A DNA stretch of 64,000 bases from Acidobacteriota bacterium (lineage in GTDB: Bacteria; Acidobacteriota; Terriglobia; Acidiferrales; UBA7541): NCBI GenBank assembly GCA_003223215.1, contig QHYH01000087.1:62001-126000 (forward strand). The letters run 5' to 3'. Shown here one piece after another: positions 1 through 10,182 of the stretch. Position 1 is the stretch's first letter. Each line of letters starts with the position of its first letter. Made by a program: the position numbers and the translations under genes. The notes beneath the pieces are model-generated. The model was not told the origin of the DNA. It made no database searches and saw nothing but the letters and a program-made list of their open reading frames with translations.

Positions 1-867
1 CAAAGAGGGAAGACGTGCTGTTCGAATGGAAAATCACCGGACACTACCGCTACTACGGGCCAGCACTCTTCTAGTCTAGTCTAGAAGCTGTTGCACAACT
101 TACAAAAGTCATTGATTCCATTGGGCCAAAGTTGGGTCGTGGCACATCTTCCAGTGTCAGAGCCACTTGCACAGTGCCGATTTGGGTGCCGCCCGCGTCC
201 AGGGTGCGACTGAATTCGATGACCCAGGTAGCCGGGCATTTCCCACTGGAGACCGGTGAAGAAGAGATTGAAATGATTGTTCCTGTTTGGGCCATTGTGC
301 TGGCAACCGCAAAACAAAGAGCCTGGGTGAAGGGTTGGAAGAAACGCTGACGGTCCATCGCTTGGACGTGAGAGCGGTGTTGCGGCGGAAACAATCCACC
401 ACCAACCCGATCGAACCGTGTCTGTCGGGGTGCCGCGGGCGGCGCGGAACATAGAGCGCTGCGAGAAGGAAATCAGCCGCTGCGCTGGACAGCCAGCGGA
501 CTCCTCCGAAGCAGGGAAAAAGTTCCGACGCATCAAACGCTATCAAGAAACCCTGTTGCTGAAGGAGCCTTTGAACCGCTCGCCTATTCAGCAGAAGAAG
601 TTGCGGACCGCAGAAGCCGCTTGAACTTGATTGCTGGGAGCATTACAGTGCAAAACATTGAGAGTCGCGGCAATCAACTAAAACTCGGACATCCTCCCCA
701 GGTCTGTGGCTTGCGCGACGCTTACAACCTGGGCGAGGATTGGGTCTCTGACATTTTCATGTGGCTAAACCAGGCGCCAATTACCGTCATGAGCGAAAGC
801 TATCGAACGGATTTGATGCTCAAGAGGCTTGAGGTGGAAACGCGGAAGCGATAACAGGACAAGAACA

Positions 868-1476
868 ATGGCCGGACAAGACCTGCAACGTCGAGAAATG
901 CTTCGCATTATGGCCACCGCCGCTGCCGCGTCGAAGTTTCCAGGATTCGCCAAATGGTCGTTCATTTGCTCGCACGACAAGTCCGTAGAATCCATTCGAC
1001 CAGAAGGTTATCAGCCGCTGTTCTTTTCTCCCTCCGAATACGCCTTAGTGGAACGTCTTACGGAACTCATCATTCCCAACGATACGACTCCGGGCGCGAA
1101 AGAGGCGGGCGTCTCGGAGTTTGTGGACTTCATGGTGGCCCGCAATACTGACAAGCAATATTCCATGCGCTTGGGAATCAGTTGGTTGAACGCGCACTGC
1201 GAGCGCCTGTTCGGCAGAACGTTCATGTCACTCGTTGAGGCGCAACAGGTGGCTGTCCTCGAGCCGCTGGCGTACAAAGCGAAGCATCGCGCGGGCGAAG
1301 AAGATGGCCGCAAATTCTTCCTCGCTATCAAAGAACTCACGGTCATGGGTTTTTACACCACCGAAATCGGGTACAAGGAAATCGACAATCCGGCGCTAAA
1401 GTTCCATGCGAAGTCGCCCGCATGCCCGCACGTCGATGATCCCGGACACAAACATTTGCCTCCGCCCAAATGGTGA
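868..1476 (+). CDS. Gluconate 2-dehydrogenase subunit 3 family protein (twin-arginine-like N-terminus)
   Basis: ORF 829..1476 with likely start MAGQDLQRREMLRIMATAAAASKF; FFSPSEYALVERLTELIIPNDTTPGAKEAGVSEFVDFMVA is typical of the family; 6 nt upstream of a GMC oxidoreductase. Confidence 0.85.
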   Translation: MAGQDLQRREMLRIMATAAAASKFPGFAKWSFICSHDKSVESIRPEGYQPLFFSPSEYALVERLTELIIPNDTTPGAKEAGVSEFVDFMVARNTDKQYSMRLGISWLNAHCERLFGRTFMSLVEAQQVAVLEPLAYKAKHRAGEEDGRKFFLAIKELTVMGFYTTEIGYKEIDNPALKFHAKSPACPHVDDPGHKHLPPPKW

Positions 1477-1482
1477 GGCGCC

Positions 1483-3159
1483 ATGCCGAAACAAATCTAT
1501 GACGTGATCGTGATTGGAAGCGGTGCCGGCGGCGGCATGGCCATCAAAACGCTCTGCGAAGCCGGCCTCAAGGTCTGCTGTCTTAACGCCGGGCGCAGGC
1601 TCGATCCTGCCAAAGACTTCCGCAACCATCGCAAACCATGGCAGATGACATTTCGCGGGTTCGGCGATCCCGCAAAGCGCTCGGAATCCGTTGGTTATAT
1701 GGACAGCGAATGGGTGCCGGGCGTGTGGGAACACGAAATCAGGTATACCACCGCTCCCGGAACCGAGTGGACTTGGCCACGCTGCTGGGCCGTGGGAGGA
1801 AAAACCAATTTTTGGGGAAGGTCCTCCGCCCGGTTTGGCGATATCGATTTCCTCGCTGCTTCGCTCGATGGCTACGACGTGGATTGGCCGGTCGCCTACC
1901 AGGAGATCGCTCCTTACTATTCGCGCGTCGAGCGCATGATTGGAGTGTCCAGTTCAATCCAGAACCGCCCCAGCAATCCCGATGGTGAATACCTGCCGCC
2001 GTTTAATCTGCGCTGCCTGGACCACATCTTGCAGAAAGGTGCCGAAAAAATCGGCGTCCCTTATCTTCCTGACCGCATTGCGCAACTCACCGTCGATCAC
2101 GCCGGTCATCCCGCGTGTCATTTTTGCGGCGCCTGCACCACGGGATGCGACACCGGCTCCTTTTTCTCGACGCCATGGCGTTTCTTGCCGCTCGCGGAAG
2201 GGACCAAGAATCTCGAACTCCGGACCGACGCGCTGGCAAAGAATATTCTTGTGGATGAAAGGGGCCTCGCGAATGGCGTTGCGTACATCGACCGCAAGTC
2301 CCGGCAGGAGGTGGAGGTTTATGGCCGGGCAGTCATCGTGGCGGCCACCAACGTCGAAACCGCGCGCATTCTGCTCAATTCCAAGTCGCGTCACTGGCCC
2401 ACAGGTATTGCGAATTCCAGTGGCCAGCTAGGCCGCAATCTGTGCGACCACCTTTACGGAGAGTCTGCCTACGGGTATCTGCCCCAGCTCTTAGGTCAGC
2501 CAAGCTTCCCGGACAGCGTTGGCGACAACACCATCGTGTGGATGCCTCGTTGGCAAAATCTGAAAGATCCGCACGAAGAACAATTCATCCGCGGCTACAG
2601 CGTATATCCCGGCGGGGGCTGCGGCGAATACCCTTGGTATGCTACTCGGGCCGAAGGCTTCGGTTCCTCCTACAAGCGCGAAGTCAAGCGCCGCTACCCA
2701 ACACCGATCAGCTTCACCCTGCAAGCTCCTTCGTTGAGAACGGACACTAACTTTGTTGACATCGATCCGGAAGTGAAAGACGTCTACGGGATTCCGTGCG
2801 CGCGGATTCATTTTCAGTGGGACGAAAACGTTTTGAAAATGTGGCAACACTCAAAGCAGGCCTGTGCCGATTTGCTTCGTGCGGCCGGCGGCGTGGTCGA
2901 AGGCTCCGGCGATTCACCGAACGTTCCCGGCTGGAGCCTCCACGATACCGGGACGTGCCGAATGGGGCACGATCCCAAGAAATTCGTCACCAACGCTTTC
3001 GGACAGGCTCACGACGTGCCGAACTTGTATGCTTGTGACGCCAGCGTCTTTCTCAATTGCACGGACAAGACGACCACCCTCAGTATCATGGCCTTTAGCC
3101 TGCGTTCCTGTGAGCACCTGATCGAAAGGTTTCGCCGCGGCGACCCAAGGTCCGCCTGA
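1483..3159 (+). CDS. GMC family oxidoreductase
   Basis: 558 aa; N-terminal FAD-binding VIVIGSGAGGGMAIKTL; C-terminal HDTGTCRMGHDPKKFVTNAFGQAHDVPNLYACDASVF. Confidence 0.93.
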   Translation: MPKQIYDVIVIGSGAGGGMAIKTLCEAGLKVCCLNAGRRLDPAKDFRNHRKPWQMTFRGFGDPAKRSESVGYMDSEWVPGVWEHEIRYTTAPGTEWTWPRCWAVGGKTNFWGRSSARFGDIDFLAASLDGYDVDWPVAYQEIAPYYSRVERMIGVSSSIQNRPSNPDGEYLPPFNLRCLDHILQKGAEKIGVPYLPDRIAQLTVDHAGHPACHFCGACTTGCDTGSFFSTPWRFLPLAEGTKNLELRTDALAKNILVDERGLANGVAYIDRKSRQEVEVYGRAVIVAATNVETARILLNSKSRHWPTGIANSSGQLGRNLCDHLYGESAYGYLPQLLGQPSFPDSVGDNTIVWMPRWQNLKDPHEEQFIRGYSVYPGGGCGEYPWYATRAEGFGSSYKREVKRRYPTPISFTLQAPSLRTDTNFVDIDPEVKDVYGIPCARIHFQWDENVLKMWQHSKQACADLLRAAGGVVEGSGDSPNVPGWSLHDTGTCRMGHDPKKFVTNAFGQAHDVPNLYACDASVFLNCTDKTTTLSIMAFSLRSCEHLIERFRRGDPRSA

Positions 3160-3525
3160 GAAGCTGAGGGAGCAGGCTCAAGTCCCGCATGGATTGCTTC
3201 TCGCGTGGTGTCGGGAGGTATCAGGAGAACGGCCATCGCGTTGTCGACGACAGCACTCTTGATCGTTTGCAAAAAGCTTTGTCGAGTCACAAGTAAAACG
3301 GCATTCGCAGCCCTGTTGGATTGACCTTGGTTAAGTTCCTGGCGGACATAGTTGATCGGTAATTTATACTAGGAGCTGCATTTACGATTTGAGGACTTAA
3401 TCACAAATCGACCGCCGCTCAGAACCAGTCCCATGCGCTGACAGGGGCAATCACCCGGTGGTATAAGTAATTTTCAACGCTCCTGGCCCGCCAGGCTCGT
3501 CCGTCGAAAAGTGATTAGAGCAGCC

Positions 3526-5316
3526 ATGAGTGAATCGCCCTCCTCCGAAACTGCAGAGCCTGGCCGCATCATTAGCCATACCACGCCCGTAAATCGAACC
3601 GGCTGGATACGCTGGTTTCCCGGGTTGGACACTCTGCGTCATTACAAGTCGTCCTGGCTGCGGCACGATTTTGTCGCGGGCTTGGTAATGACCACAATGC
3701 TCGTTCCTGTCGGTATCGCGTACGCTCAGGCATCCGGTGTGCCTGGTATCAACGGCCTTTACGCGACTATTGTCCCGTTGCTCGCATACGCTCTGTTTGG
3801 TCCAAGCCGCATTCTTGTCCTGGGCCCTGACTCTGCGCTCGCGCCGGTGATCCTGGCTGTCGTGCTGCCTCTTTCGGCTGGAGAACCGCAACGTGCGGTG
3901 GAGCTAGCGGGAATGCTGGCAATCGTTTCCGGCGTCGTATGTATTGCTGCGGGGCTGGGGCGTTTAGGTTTCGTCACAGAGCTGCTTTCAAAGCCCATCC
4001 GCTATGGCTATATGAACGGCATCGCACTGACAGTACTGCTGAGCCAAGTTCCAAAGCTCTTCGGCTTCTCTGTCACTGCAAAGGGACCGTTGCGCCAAGT
4101 CTGGGGAATCGTCGACAAGATCCTCAAAGGGAACGTAAACATTACGGCACTCGCGATAGGAGCCGGCACCCTCGTTCTGATACTTTTGCTGAAGAGCAAA
4201 CCGCGTCTTCCAGGTATTCTGATCGCGGTCGTCGCGGCCACGGTCATAGTCGCGGCCTGCGACCTCGCTCATCGCGCCGGCGTGTCCGTGCTTGGTCCCC
4301 TGCCGCGCGGATTGCCCTCGCCAACATTTCCCTTTGTCCATGTCGAAGACTGGGTATCGATCCTCATGGGCGGCGTCGCCATAGCGCTCGTTTCATTTGC
4401 CGATACGAGCGTGCTTTCTCGAACCTACGCTGCACGTCTGCGGACGCAGGTTGACCCGAACCAAGAGATGGTGGGCCTCGGCGTCGCCAACCTTGCCTCG
4501 GCTTTCTTTCAAGGCTTCCCGATCAGTAGCAGCTCATCGCGGACGCCGGTGGCCGAGGCAGCAGGTGCTAAGACACAGTTGACTGGAGTCGTGGGCGCAC
4601 TTGCCATCGCACTTCTGCTGGTATTCGCACCTGAGATTCTGCAGGATCTGCCGCACCCAGCCCTCGCAGCCGTGGTCATCGCTGCGGCCATCGGTCTAGT
4701 TGAAGTGTCCGACTTACGCCGCATCTATCGTATCCAGCGCTGGGAGTTCTGGCTTTCGATGACCTGCTTCGCAGGTGTGGCCGTGTTCGGTGCCATTCCT
4801 GGCATCACCATCGCGATCGTGATTGCAGTGATTGAGTTCCTTTGGGATGGCTGGCGTCCGCATTCGGCAGTGCTTGGCCGCGTCGAACGTATAAAGGGCT
4901 ATCACGACATAACCCGTTATCCCGAGGCACGGCAGATCCCCGGCCTCGTGCTGTTCCGGTGGGATGCGCCTCTCTTTTTCGCGAACGCCGAGCTGTTCCA
5001 CGAACGCGTCCTGGATGCTGTTGCTAAATCAACCACGCCCGTCGACTGGGTGGTCATCGCGGCGGAACCGGTCACGAGCGTCGATGTCACCGCGGCCGAT
5101 GCCGTCTCCGAGCTGGATGACACCTTGCATGCCTCCAGCATCGAGTTGTGCTTTGCGGAGATGAAGGATCCGGTCAAGGACAAGCTCAAGCGCTTCGGAC
5201 TATTCACGCGCTTTGGCGAACAGACCTTCTTTGCGACTCTCGGCGAAGCGGTCAATGCTTACCTTGCAACGCATCCCGTAGACTGGGTCGACTGGGAAGG
5301 TCGTGACAAGTCCTGA
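3526..5316 (+). CDS. SulP family anion (sulfate) transporter with C-terminal STAS domain
   Basis: LRHDFVAGLVMTTMLVPVGIAYAQASGVPGINGLYATIVPLLAYALFGPSRILVLGPDSALAP is the SulP signature; C-terminal STAS-like region; ORF opens at GTG 3511, ATG at 3526. Confidence 0.93.
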   Translation: MSESPSSETAEPGRIISHTTPVNRTGWIRWFPGLDTLRHYKSSWLRHDFVAGLVMTTMLVPVGIAYAQASGVPGINGLYATIVPLLAYALFGPSRILVLGPDSALAPVILAVVLPLSAGEPQRAVELAGMLAIVSGVVCIAAGLGRLGFVTELLSKPIRYGYMNGIALTVLLSQVPKLFGFSVTAKGPLRQVWGIVDKILKGNVNITALAIGAGTLVLILLLKSKPRLPGILIAVVAATVIVAACDLAHRAGVSVLGPLPRGLPSPTFPFVHVEDWVSILMGGVAIALVSFADTSVLSRTYAARLRTQVDPNQEMVGLGVANLASAFFQGFPISSSSSRTPVAEAAGAKTQLTGVVGALAIALLLVFAPEILQDLPHPALAAVVIAAAIGLVEVSDLRRIYRIQRWEFWLSMTCFAGVAVFGAIPGITIAIVIAVIEFLWDGWRPHSAVLGRVERIKGYHDITRYPEARQIPGLVLFRWDAPLFFANAELFHERVLDAVAKSTTPVDWVVIAAEPVTSVDVTAADAVSELDDTLHASSIELCFAEMKDPVKDKLKRFGLFTRFGEQTFFATLGEAVNAYLATHPVDWVDWEGRDKS

Positions 5317-6075
5317 TTGACGGGGTAACCGCCGAAGTAGATTTGGGCGAAGAGAGCTTTACGGGTTAGCGGAACTTAGCAGGCACGAACGGCGAGCCAT
5401 ATAGATTAATCGCATCTTGCGAATTGACAGGCACGCAAGGGCGAATAGCACGCCGAGGCAACGCCGGTCGAAGTGAAACTGCCGCGTAGCTTCCCGGCGT
5501 CTACGAGCTTGTCCCCCACTTGAATAACTTGCCGGGCACTGCTAACTAAGTGGAATCTACTTCGCTCTTTTCACAAAGTGGAAATTCTGAATACGGCCTG
5601 CATCCAGCACAAACCAGGAAACCTGCCAGTTCGCCTGATCGTGGGTCAACCGCACCGCCCCGATCTGCCCGGTAAAAACATCTCGCACCGCTGTACGTAC
5701 TCGCCCATAATGCTCGGCTCGTCGTCAACTTGAAGAAGAGTACGCACTTGGCCGGACATTCCGACGACAACCCGGGCGCCCACAGCGAATCGTTGCTTGG
5801 TCTCTGCTCGTGGCATTGATGAGATATACGCGGCGCCAATGAAGGTCGCAACGACCTTTTGCGTAGTGCTGGGACGAGGACGTCTGCCACCTTTTCGAAA
5901 GCCAACATGTTAAAATCAAAAGGAAGTGGGAGACTTGCCGCTAGGAGGACTACGGTGAAACAACTCACGGCCTACCTAGTGAAACTGTCCCCAAGCCAGT
6001 AGTGCAGACAGCATGGGGATTCAAGAGCCCTGGCAACACAAGTGGTAATTGCTGTCTCGCAGGGGTGGTGAACAA

Positions 6076-6228
6076 ATGACAGTCAAAATCCAACTCAGCC
6101 CTAACCTATACGACAACATTCGCACCCTAGTCCACGATGCACTTAACGAGCAGAAAAACAGGCAGAAAATCGAGCAGCTTGCGATGAAGATCCGCGCTCA
6201 ACTCGACCAACTGTCTGGTCCAAAATAG
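6076..6228 (+). CDS. Small hypothetical protein (50 aa)
   Basis: ATG..TAG reads MTVKIQLSPNLYDNIRTLVHDALNEQKNRQKIEQLAMKIRAQLDQLSGPK; preceded by an AGGGGTGGTG RBS-like stretch; below the ORF-track size limit. Confidence 0.4.
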   Translation: MTVKIQLSPNLYDNIRTLVHDALNEQKNRQKIEQLAMKIRAQLDQLSGPK

Positions 6229-6414
6229 TTCCACAACTGGTCCAAAAGTCGATTTCGGCACTGTTCTAAACGACTTAATACGACTCAATATTCCTGTAAA
6301 TCCTTGAAAACACATCATCCGGGTCGGAACACAAGACATTAAGGCTCCGGGTCTCAGGCTCACTGGGCGGATGCCGGGATTCAAGAGGAAACCCAAATGA
6401 AGTGAGGTGCCATT

Positions 6415-6663
6415 GTGCTTGATGAGAAGCAAGTCCGCGCCATTTTGGTCTGCGCTTTTGAGAACCTGCAGAGACAGAACACCGTCCTATATTCTTTGAC
6501 AACCGAACTTGAAGCCGTTCGGGATGTGCTTTGCGAGCATGCGCCGACATACAAGGCTTTGTTGGCGCAAAAGCGAGCGCATTACGTGGCAGAACTAAAG
6601 TCAACAGTCGCCGATGATTTCTCAAAATTTGAGCAGATAATTCAGCAATTGAAAGAACCTTAG
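6415..6663 (+). CDS. Small hypothetical protein (82 aa)
   Basis: Protein-like helical composition, MLDEKQVRAILVCAFENLQRQNTVLYSLTTELEAVRDVL; no competing ORF of better quality. Confidence 0.5.
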   Translation: MLDEKQVRAILVCAFENLQRQNTVLYSLTTELEAVRDVLCEHAPTYKALLAQKRAHYVAELKSTVADDFSKFEQIIQQLKEP

Positions 6664-6788
6664 CTGGCCGGATCTGCGTCTTAGGGGTGTACCACGAGAG
6701 AACCGATTCTTGCGAACGGCGCTGCGGTTCGCTGCCGTTCTTTAGCACTTTTGGGCCATTCCCATCACGCCGACGGGCTGGGAAATTT

Positions 6789-8654
6789 CTAGGCCGGCTT
6801 CTCGTGTTTGCGCTCGCGATCTTGCCTCGCGGCCAGTTGCGGGCGAAGGCTCGCTAGGTTCTTCAATGTGTTGTACCAAAACGCCGCGCCCAGACTGAGA
6901 AAGGCTATCGTGAACAAAAGGCCTGGCCCTGCGGTCGAGGATAGCGGCGAGAGTCGCTCGTCCTGGAAGAGCTTGAACTCGGAGCGCGCGAGTTCACTCT
7001 TCAGCGAAGCGGACTGGTCAATGAGCTTGTCGGAATCGCTGACCAGCTCGGCGTTTACTTCTTGCTGATACTCGGCAGCAAGAGTCTCGCGCGCTGAATT
7101 TCCATCTAAGGTCGCGCGAAGCCAAGACTCTGCTTCCTCACGGCTTGCAAATCCCGGCGAAGTTTCAAGGGCGTGCATCGCTTTGGATTTCGCTTCAGAG
7201 GTGACACGGTCTTCGGCGGGAGCTGCGGTGGCCGCGACTTTTTCTCGCTTTTTGCTCCGTGCTTTCCGCTTTGCCGGTTCAGGGATGGCCGGGGCGGTGC
7301 GCAAGATCGAAACCATGGCCTTGCGGTAGACGTCGGGCACCACAGTGTGCGCGTTTTCCTTGGGACGTGAGAGTTGCTCCGCGTGCTTGTCCAGGGCTTC
7401 CGCACTAGCAGCCAATCGTGCCCGCAATTCAGCCTCTTCCGACATCGACCGGAACAGCCGGGCGGAGTCAAAGTGCGCGGCAAAGACGAAAATACAGGAA
7501 AGCACGATCGTTACAAGGCGTGCTTCGAAGGCGAAGCGCTGCGAGGCCCTGTCCATGACGTGATCGAACCAAGCCCGGAGGCCTTCCAAGCGCGGCTCGG
7601 ATGGAGTAGAGACCGAGGCTAATGCTCCGGTGGCAGGAGTGGATTCCGGCTCGAGTTCCTTCGCTGGTGCGGTCGCGTTTTCCATTGCGACGGCGTGGCG
7701 CGCTTCCGTTTCGACCGGCTCGGCATGGCGAACGATGCCTTCGTCGAAATCCTCAGCCGGGGAGAGACGTTCCTTCGCTGGTGCGGTCGCGTTTTCCATT
7801 GCGACGGCGTGGCGCGCTTCCGTTTCGACCGGCTCGGCATGGCGAACGATGCCTTCGTCGAAATCCTCAGCCGGGGAGAGACGTTCATTCTGCGGCGACG
7901 ACGCCTCCGAGGCGCGGCGGACAATGCCCTCATCGCAATAGGGCTTCAAGCGCACCGGCACACCCTCTTGCGGCGCTCCTGGCCTCGACCTGGCTCCCGA
8001 TTTGTTCTCACTCCACGCCATCATCAGCATTGCGCGCTGGGCAGGATCGGGCAAGGTTCCGGGAAGCGGTTCGGCGAGCTTTTCGAGGATGGCGGGCAGC
8101 TCTTCTACACGGATGGAAGTGGCCAGGCGCCACCGGCTGAGCAGCCCGCCAAGAATCGCTCCTACGAGCGCCCCTGTGCCCAAGGGATGCTGGCAGAAAT
8201 TGATCACTGAAACATAGCCAGCCAAATGGTCCGTATATAGCCAAGTATCTGCGAACCAGTGCTTGGCGATAGCCATTGCGATTGGCGTGATGACGAGGCC
8301 TCCAACCGCACCCATGATCAACGGCAACAGGGGAATGGAAGCGCTGATGCCTTGCAGCTTTCCTGCGGTCTCCGGCGGAATGAAGGGAACCTGGTCCACA
8401 CGAAGGGAAAAGCGCGAAAAGATCGAGTCAGAAATCGTGGGATGACGCAGGACTCTGCGGGCAATTTCCTTTGCCCAGCGTCTGGCTTCCTGATCCGGAT
8501 AGGCGGTTTCGAACAGGTCCACCAGGCCGCGCTGCAAATTGACACCGCGCAGGCCTAGCAAGCTGACGACCACCTGCGTGACCGCCGTGATGAACAGGCT
8601 GGCGACAAGCATGAGGACGACAAAAGCAATGACGGTGTCAAGGTGTGGAAACAT
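6789..8654 (-). CDS. Membrane protein with internal 38-aa tandem repeat, function unknown
   Basis: 621 aa; N-terminal TM (VIAFVVLMLVASLFITAVTQVVVSLLGLRG), several further TM segments, central repeat RLSPAEDFDEGIVRHAEPVETEARHAVAMENATAPAKE x2. Confidence 0.8.
   Translation of the reverse strand: MFPHLDTVIAFVVLMLVASLFITAVTQVVVSLLGLRGVNLQRGLVDLFETAYPDQEARRWAKEIARRVLRHPTISDSIFSRFSLRVDQVPFIPPETAGKLQGISASIPLLPLIMGAVGGLVITPIAMAIAKHWFADTWLYTDHLAGYVSVINFCQHPLGTGALVGAILGGLLSRWRLATSIRVEELPAILEKLAEPLPGTLPDPAQRAMLMMAWSENKSGARSRPGAPQEGVPVRLKPYCDEGIVRRASEASSPQNERLSPAEDFDEGIVRHAEPVETEARHAVAMENATAPAKERLSPAEDFDEGIVRHAEPVETEARHAVAMENATAPAKELEPESTPATGALASVSTPSEPRLEGLRAWFDHVMDRASQRFAFEARLVTIVLSCIFVFAAHFDSARLFRSMSEEAELRARLAASAEALDKHAEQLSRPKENAHTVVPDVYRKAMVSILRTAPAIPEPAKRKARSKKREKVAATAAPAEDRVTSEAKSKAMHALETSPGFASREEAESWLRATLDGNSARETLAAEYQQEVNAELVSDSDKLIDQSASLKSELARSEFKLFQDERLSPLSSTAGPGLLFTIAFLSLGAAFWYNTLKNLASLRPQLAARQDRERKHEKPA
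7655..7882. repeat. Perfect 114-bp tandem direct repeat (2 copies) inside the CDS
   Basis: 7655-7768 and 7769-7882 read identically (gttccttcgctggtgcggtcgcgttttccattgcg...ccggggagagac). Confidence 0.95.
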
Positions 8655-8920
8655 GGTGGCTTTCCGAGATGAGGCCCATGAAGAGTATAGAAGAGACTAC
8701 GATGACGGTGCAGAAAACGCAGGATGAGTATCTTTATCGTTAAGAGGAAGGGCACGGTTTAGAAGTAATGTCTGGTAAACGGTCGCTTGAGTCGTAGAGA
8801 AAAACGGTGAAGCAGCTATTACCGTTTCACGACTGCACGAGCCAACATAAGGTCCCGGTACGCAGAAGGCCGGTTACCATGCAGGTATTGCCGGTGTGGG
8901 CTATGAGATAAGGCTTTAGT

Positions 8921-9751
8921 CTACTTCGGTTGAACTGCGGTCACTTGCACCAAGATGATGGCCCAATCGTCGACTTGAGGAACAAGGACCACGCTCATCC
9001 TGTGAATCCAGACCCGCTCCAGGCTAGCGAGGATTGCATTTTTCCACAGCACAATAACAACTAGCAGGTTGTTCGTGTCCGCGATGGTTTCTTCAATGAT
9101 GTACGTGGCATTCTTCTTTGTGTAAGGGGCAAAGAGGGTCTCAGATTCCCTAGAGATTTCCTCTCGATTCCATCGTTTTCCATAGACATCAACGAATTGC
9201 GCATCCTCTGCGAAAAAAGTCAGCAGTTCCTTCGCCTTATGCCATTTAAGCCCAGCAAGGAAAGTGTCCAACGTAGCTATCGCTCTCGTGTTTGATTTTG
9301 GCTGTACATTGGTCCTCTCAGCGCCCAGGATCTTTGCCATTTGCTCTCGAAGCATTGCCGGGTCGAGACCCCTTGCCTTAAGAATTTCGCTAACAAACGA
9401 ACGCTCTAGGCGCAACAAACCAAACAGTAGGTGCTCAGTCCCGACGTGGCGGTGTCTCAGTCTGTCGGCCTCTTCACCGGCCAGGTTCAGGACCTTCTTG
9501 GATTCCGATGTCAGAGGCACTTCCACGGAAGTCGAGATGCGTTCGCGTGATGTGATGTGCCTAGCGATTTCTGAACGAATTTCTTCTTCGGCGTTGACTT
9601 CACCTAGAAACCGCTTTGCAAGCGCTCTGTCCTCTCGTAGAAGCCCCAATAACAAATGTTCGGTCTCGATGTAGGGGCTGCCGTACTGACTCGCTTCGTA
9701 GCGCGCAAAGAAAACCACACGCCGTGCCTTCTCCGTGTAGCGTTCAAACAT
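8921..9751 (-). CDS. Clp N-terminal (R) domain protein fused to an NTF2/SnoaL-like domain
   Basis: FERYTEKARRVVFFARYEASQYGSPYIETEHLLLGLLRED and a second repeat VGTEHLLFGLLRLE; C-terminal half resembles SnoaL-like/DUF4440; no AAA+ domain. Confidence 0.8.
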   Translation of the reverse strand: MFERYTEKARRVVFFARYEASQYGSPYIETEHLLLGLLREDRALAKRFLGEVNAEEEIRSEIARHITSRERISTSVEVPLTSESKKVLNLAGEEADRLRHRHVGTEHLLFGLLRLERSFVSEILKARGLDPAMLREQMAKILGAERTNVQPKSNTRAIATLDTFLAGLKWHKAKELLTFFAEDAQFVDVYGKRWNREEISRESETLFAPYTKKNATYIIEETIADTNNLLVVIVLWKNAILASLERVWIHRMSVVLVPQVDDWAIILVQVTAVQPK

Positions 9752-9876
9752 GAGATGGTCCAGAGGAAACTAGCCCATAGATAGGAATGTTACGGAAGGC
9801 CATCTGAGTCTTTCCAACCTCGCGCCAACTCCCTCGATGAGAAGGTTTTCGACTGCTATCCCTGACTAAGCGTACG

Positions 9877-10060
9877 TTCCGTGGGGGCGACGATGACTTC
9901 GTGCCCCAACATGGTTAACAGCCGACTGACCCAAGGAGAATGCGTTCCGGTCTCCAGGGCAATGCAACTCCAGGGCATTTTTTCAAATGCCCGCCTCATC
10001 GCTTCCGAGGTCGTCGGCAGTTTCTGCCGTAGGATGACTTCGCCCGCTTCCACCCTCTTC
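9877..10060 (-). pseudogene. IS110-family transposase N-terminal fragment (remnant)
   Basis: Minus-strand peptide RRAFEKMPWSCIALETGTHSPWVSRLLTMLGHEVIVAPTE matches the IS110 DEDD-domain pattern (VALEAGTHSPWISRLL..LGHEVIVA); truncated. Confidence 0.7.
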
Positions 10061-10182
10061 GACGATCCCTCGTCGTTCAACATCAATTCGCGGATTTTAG
10101 AAGAGTTTGACCCAGCTTTGACGAACTTTTCGTCTCGTGCCCCGTATAGCTCTCTATCGCTCATCGCGCGAAAAGGGGTTTC

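Noticed and set aside
1-73. C-terminal peptide EDVLFEWKITGHYRYYGPALF* resembling the end of group II intron RT/maturases (GHYRYYG)
   Set aside because: Only ~22 residues at the window edge; too short to call.
71-394. 107-aa minus ORF with a signal-peptide-like start
   Set aside because: Overlaps several alternative frames, with no recognisable domain and no clear RBS.
5546-5968. 140-aa minus ORF
   Set aside because: No protein-like domain pattern; probably chance ORF in an intergenic region.
6277-6294. TAATACGACTCAATATTC, very similar to the T7 phage promoter core (TAATACGACTCACTATAG)
   Set aside because: Diverges at the -6..+1 region and no phage-type RNA polymerase or phage gene is nearby; treated as coincidence.
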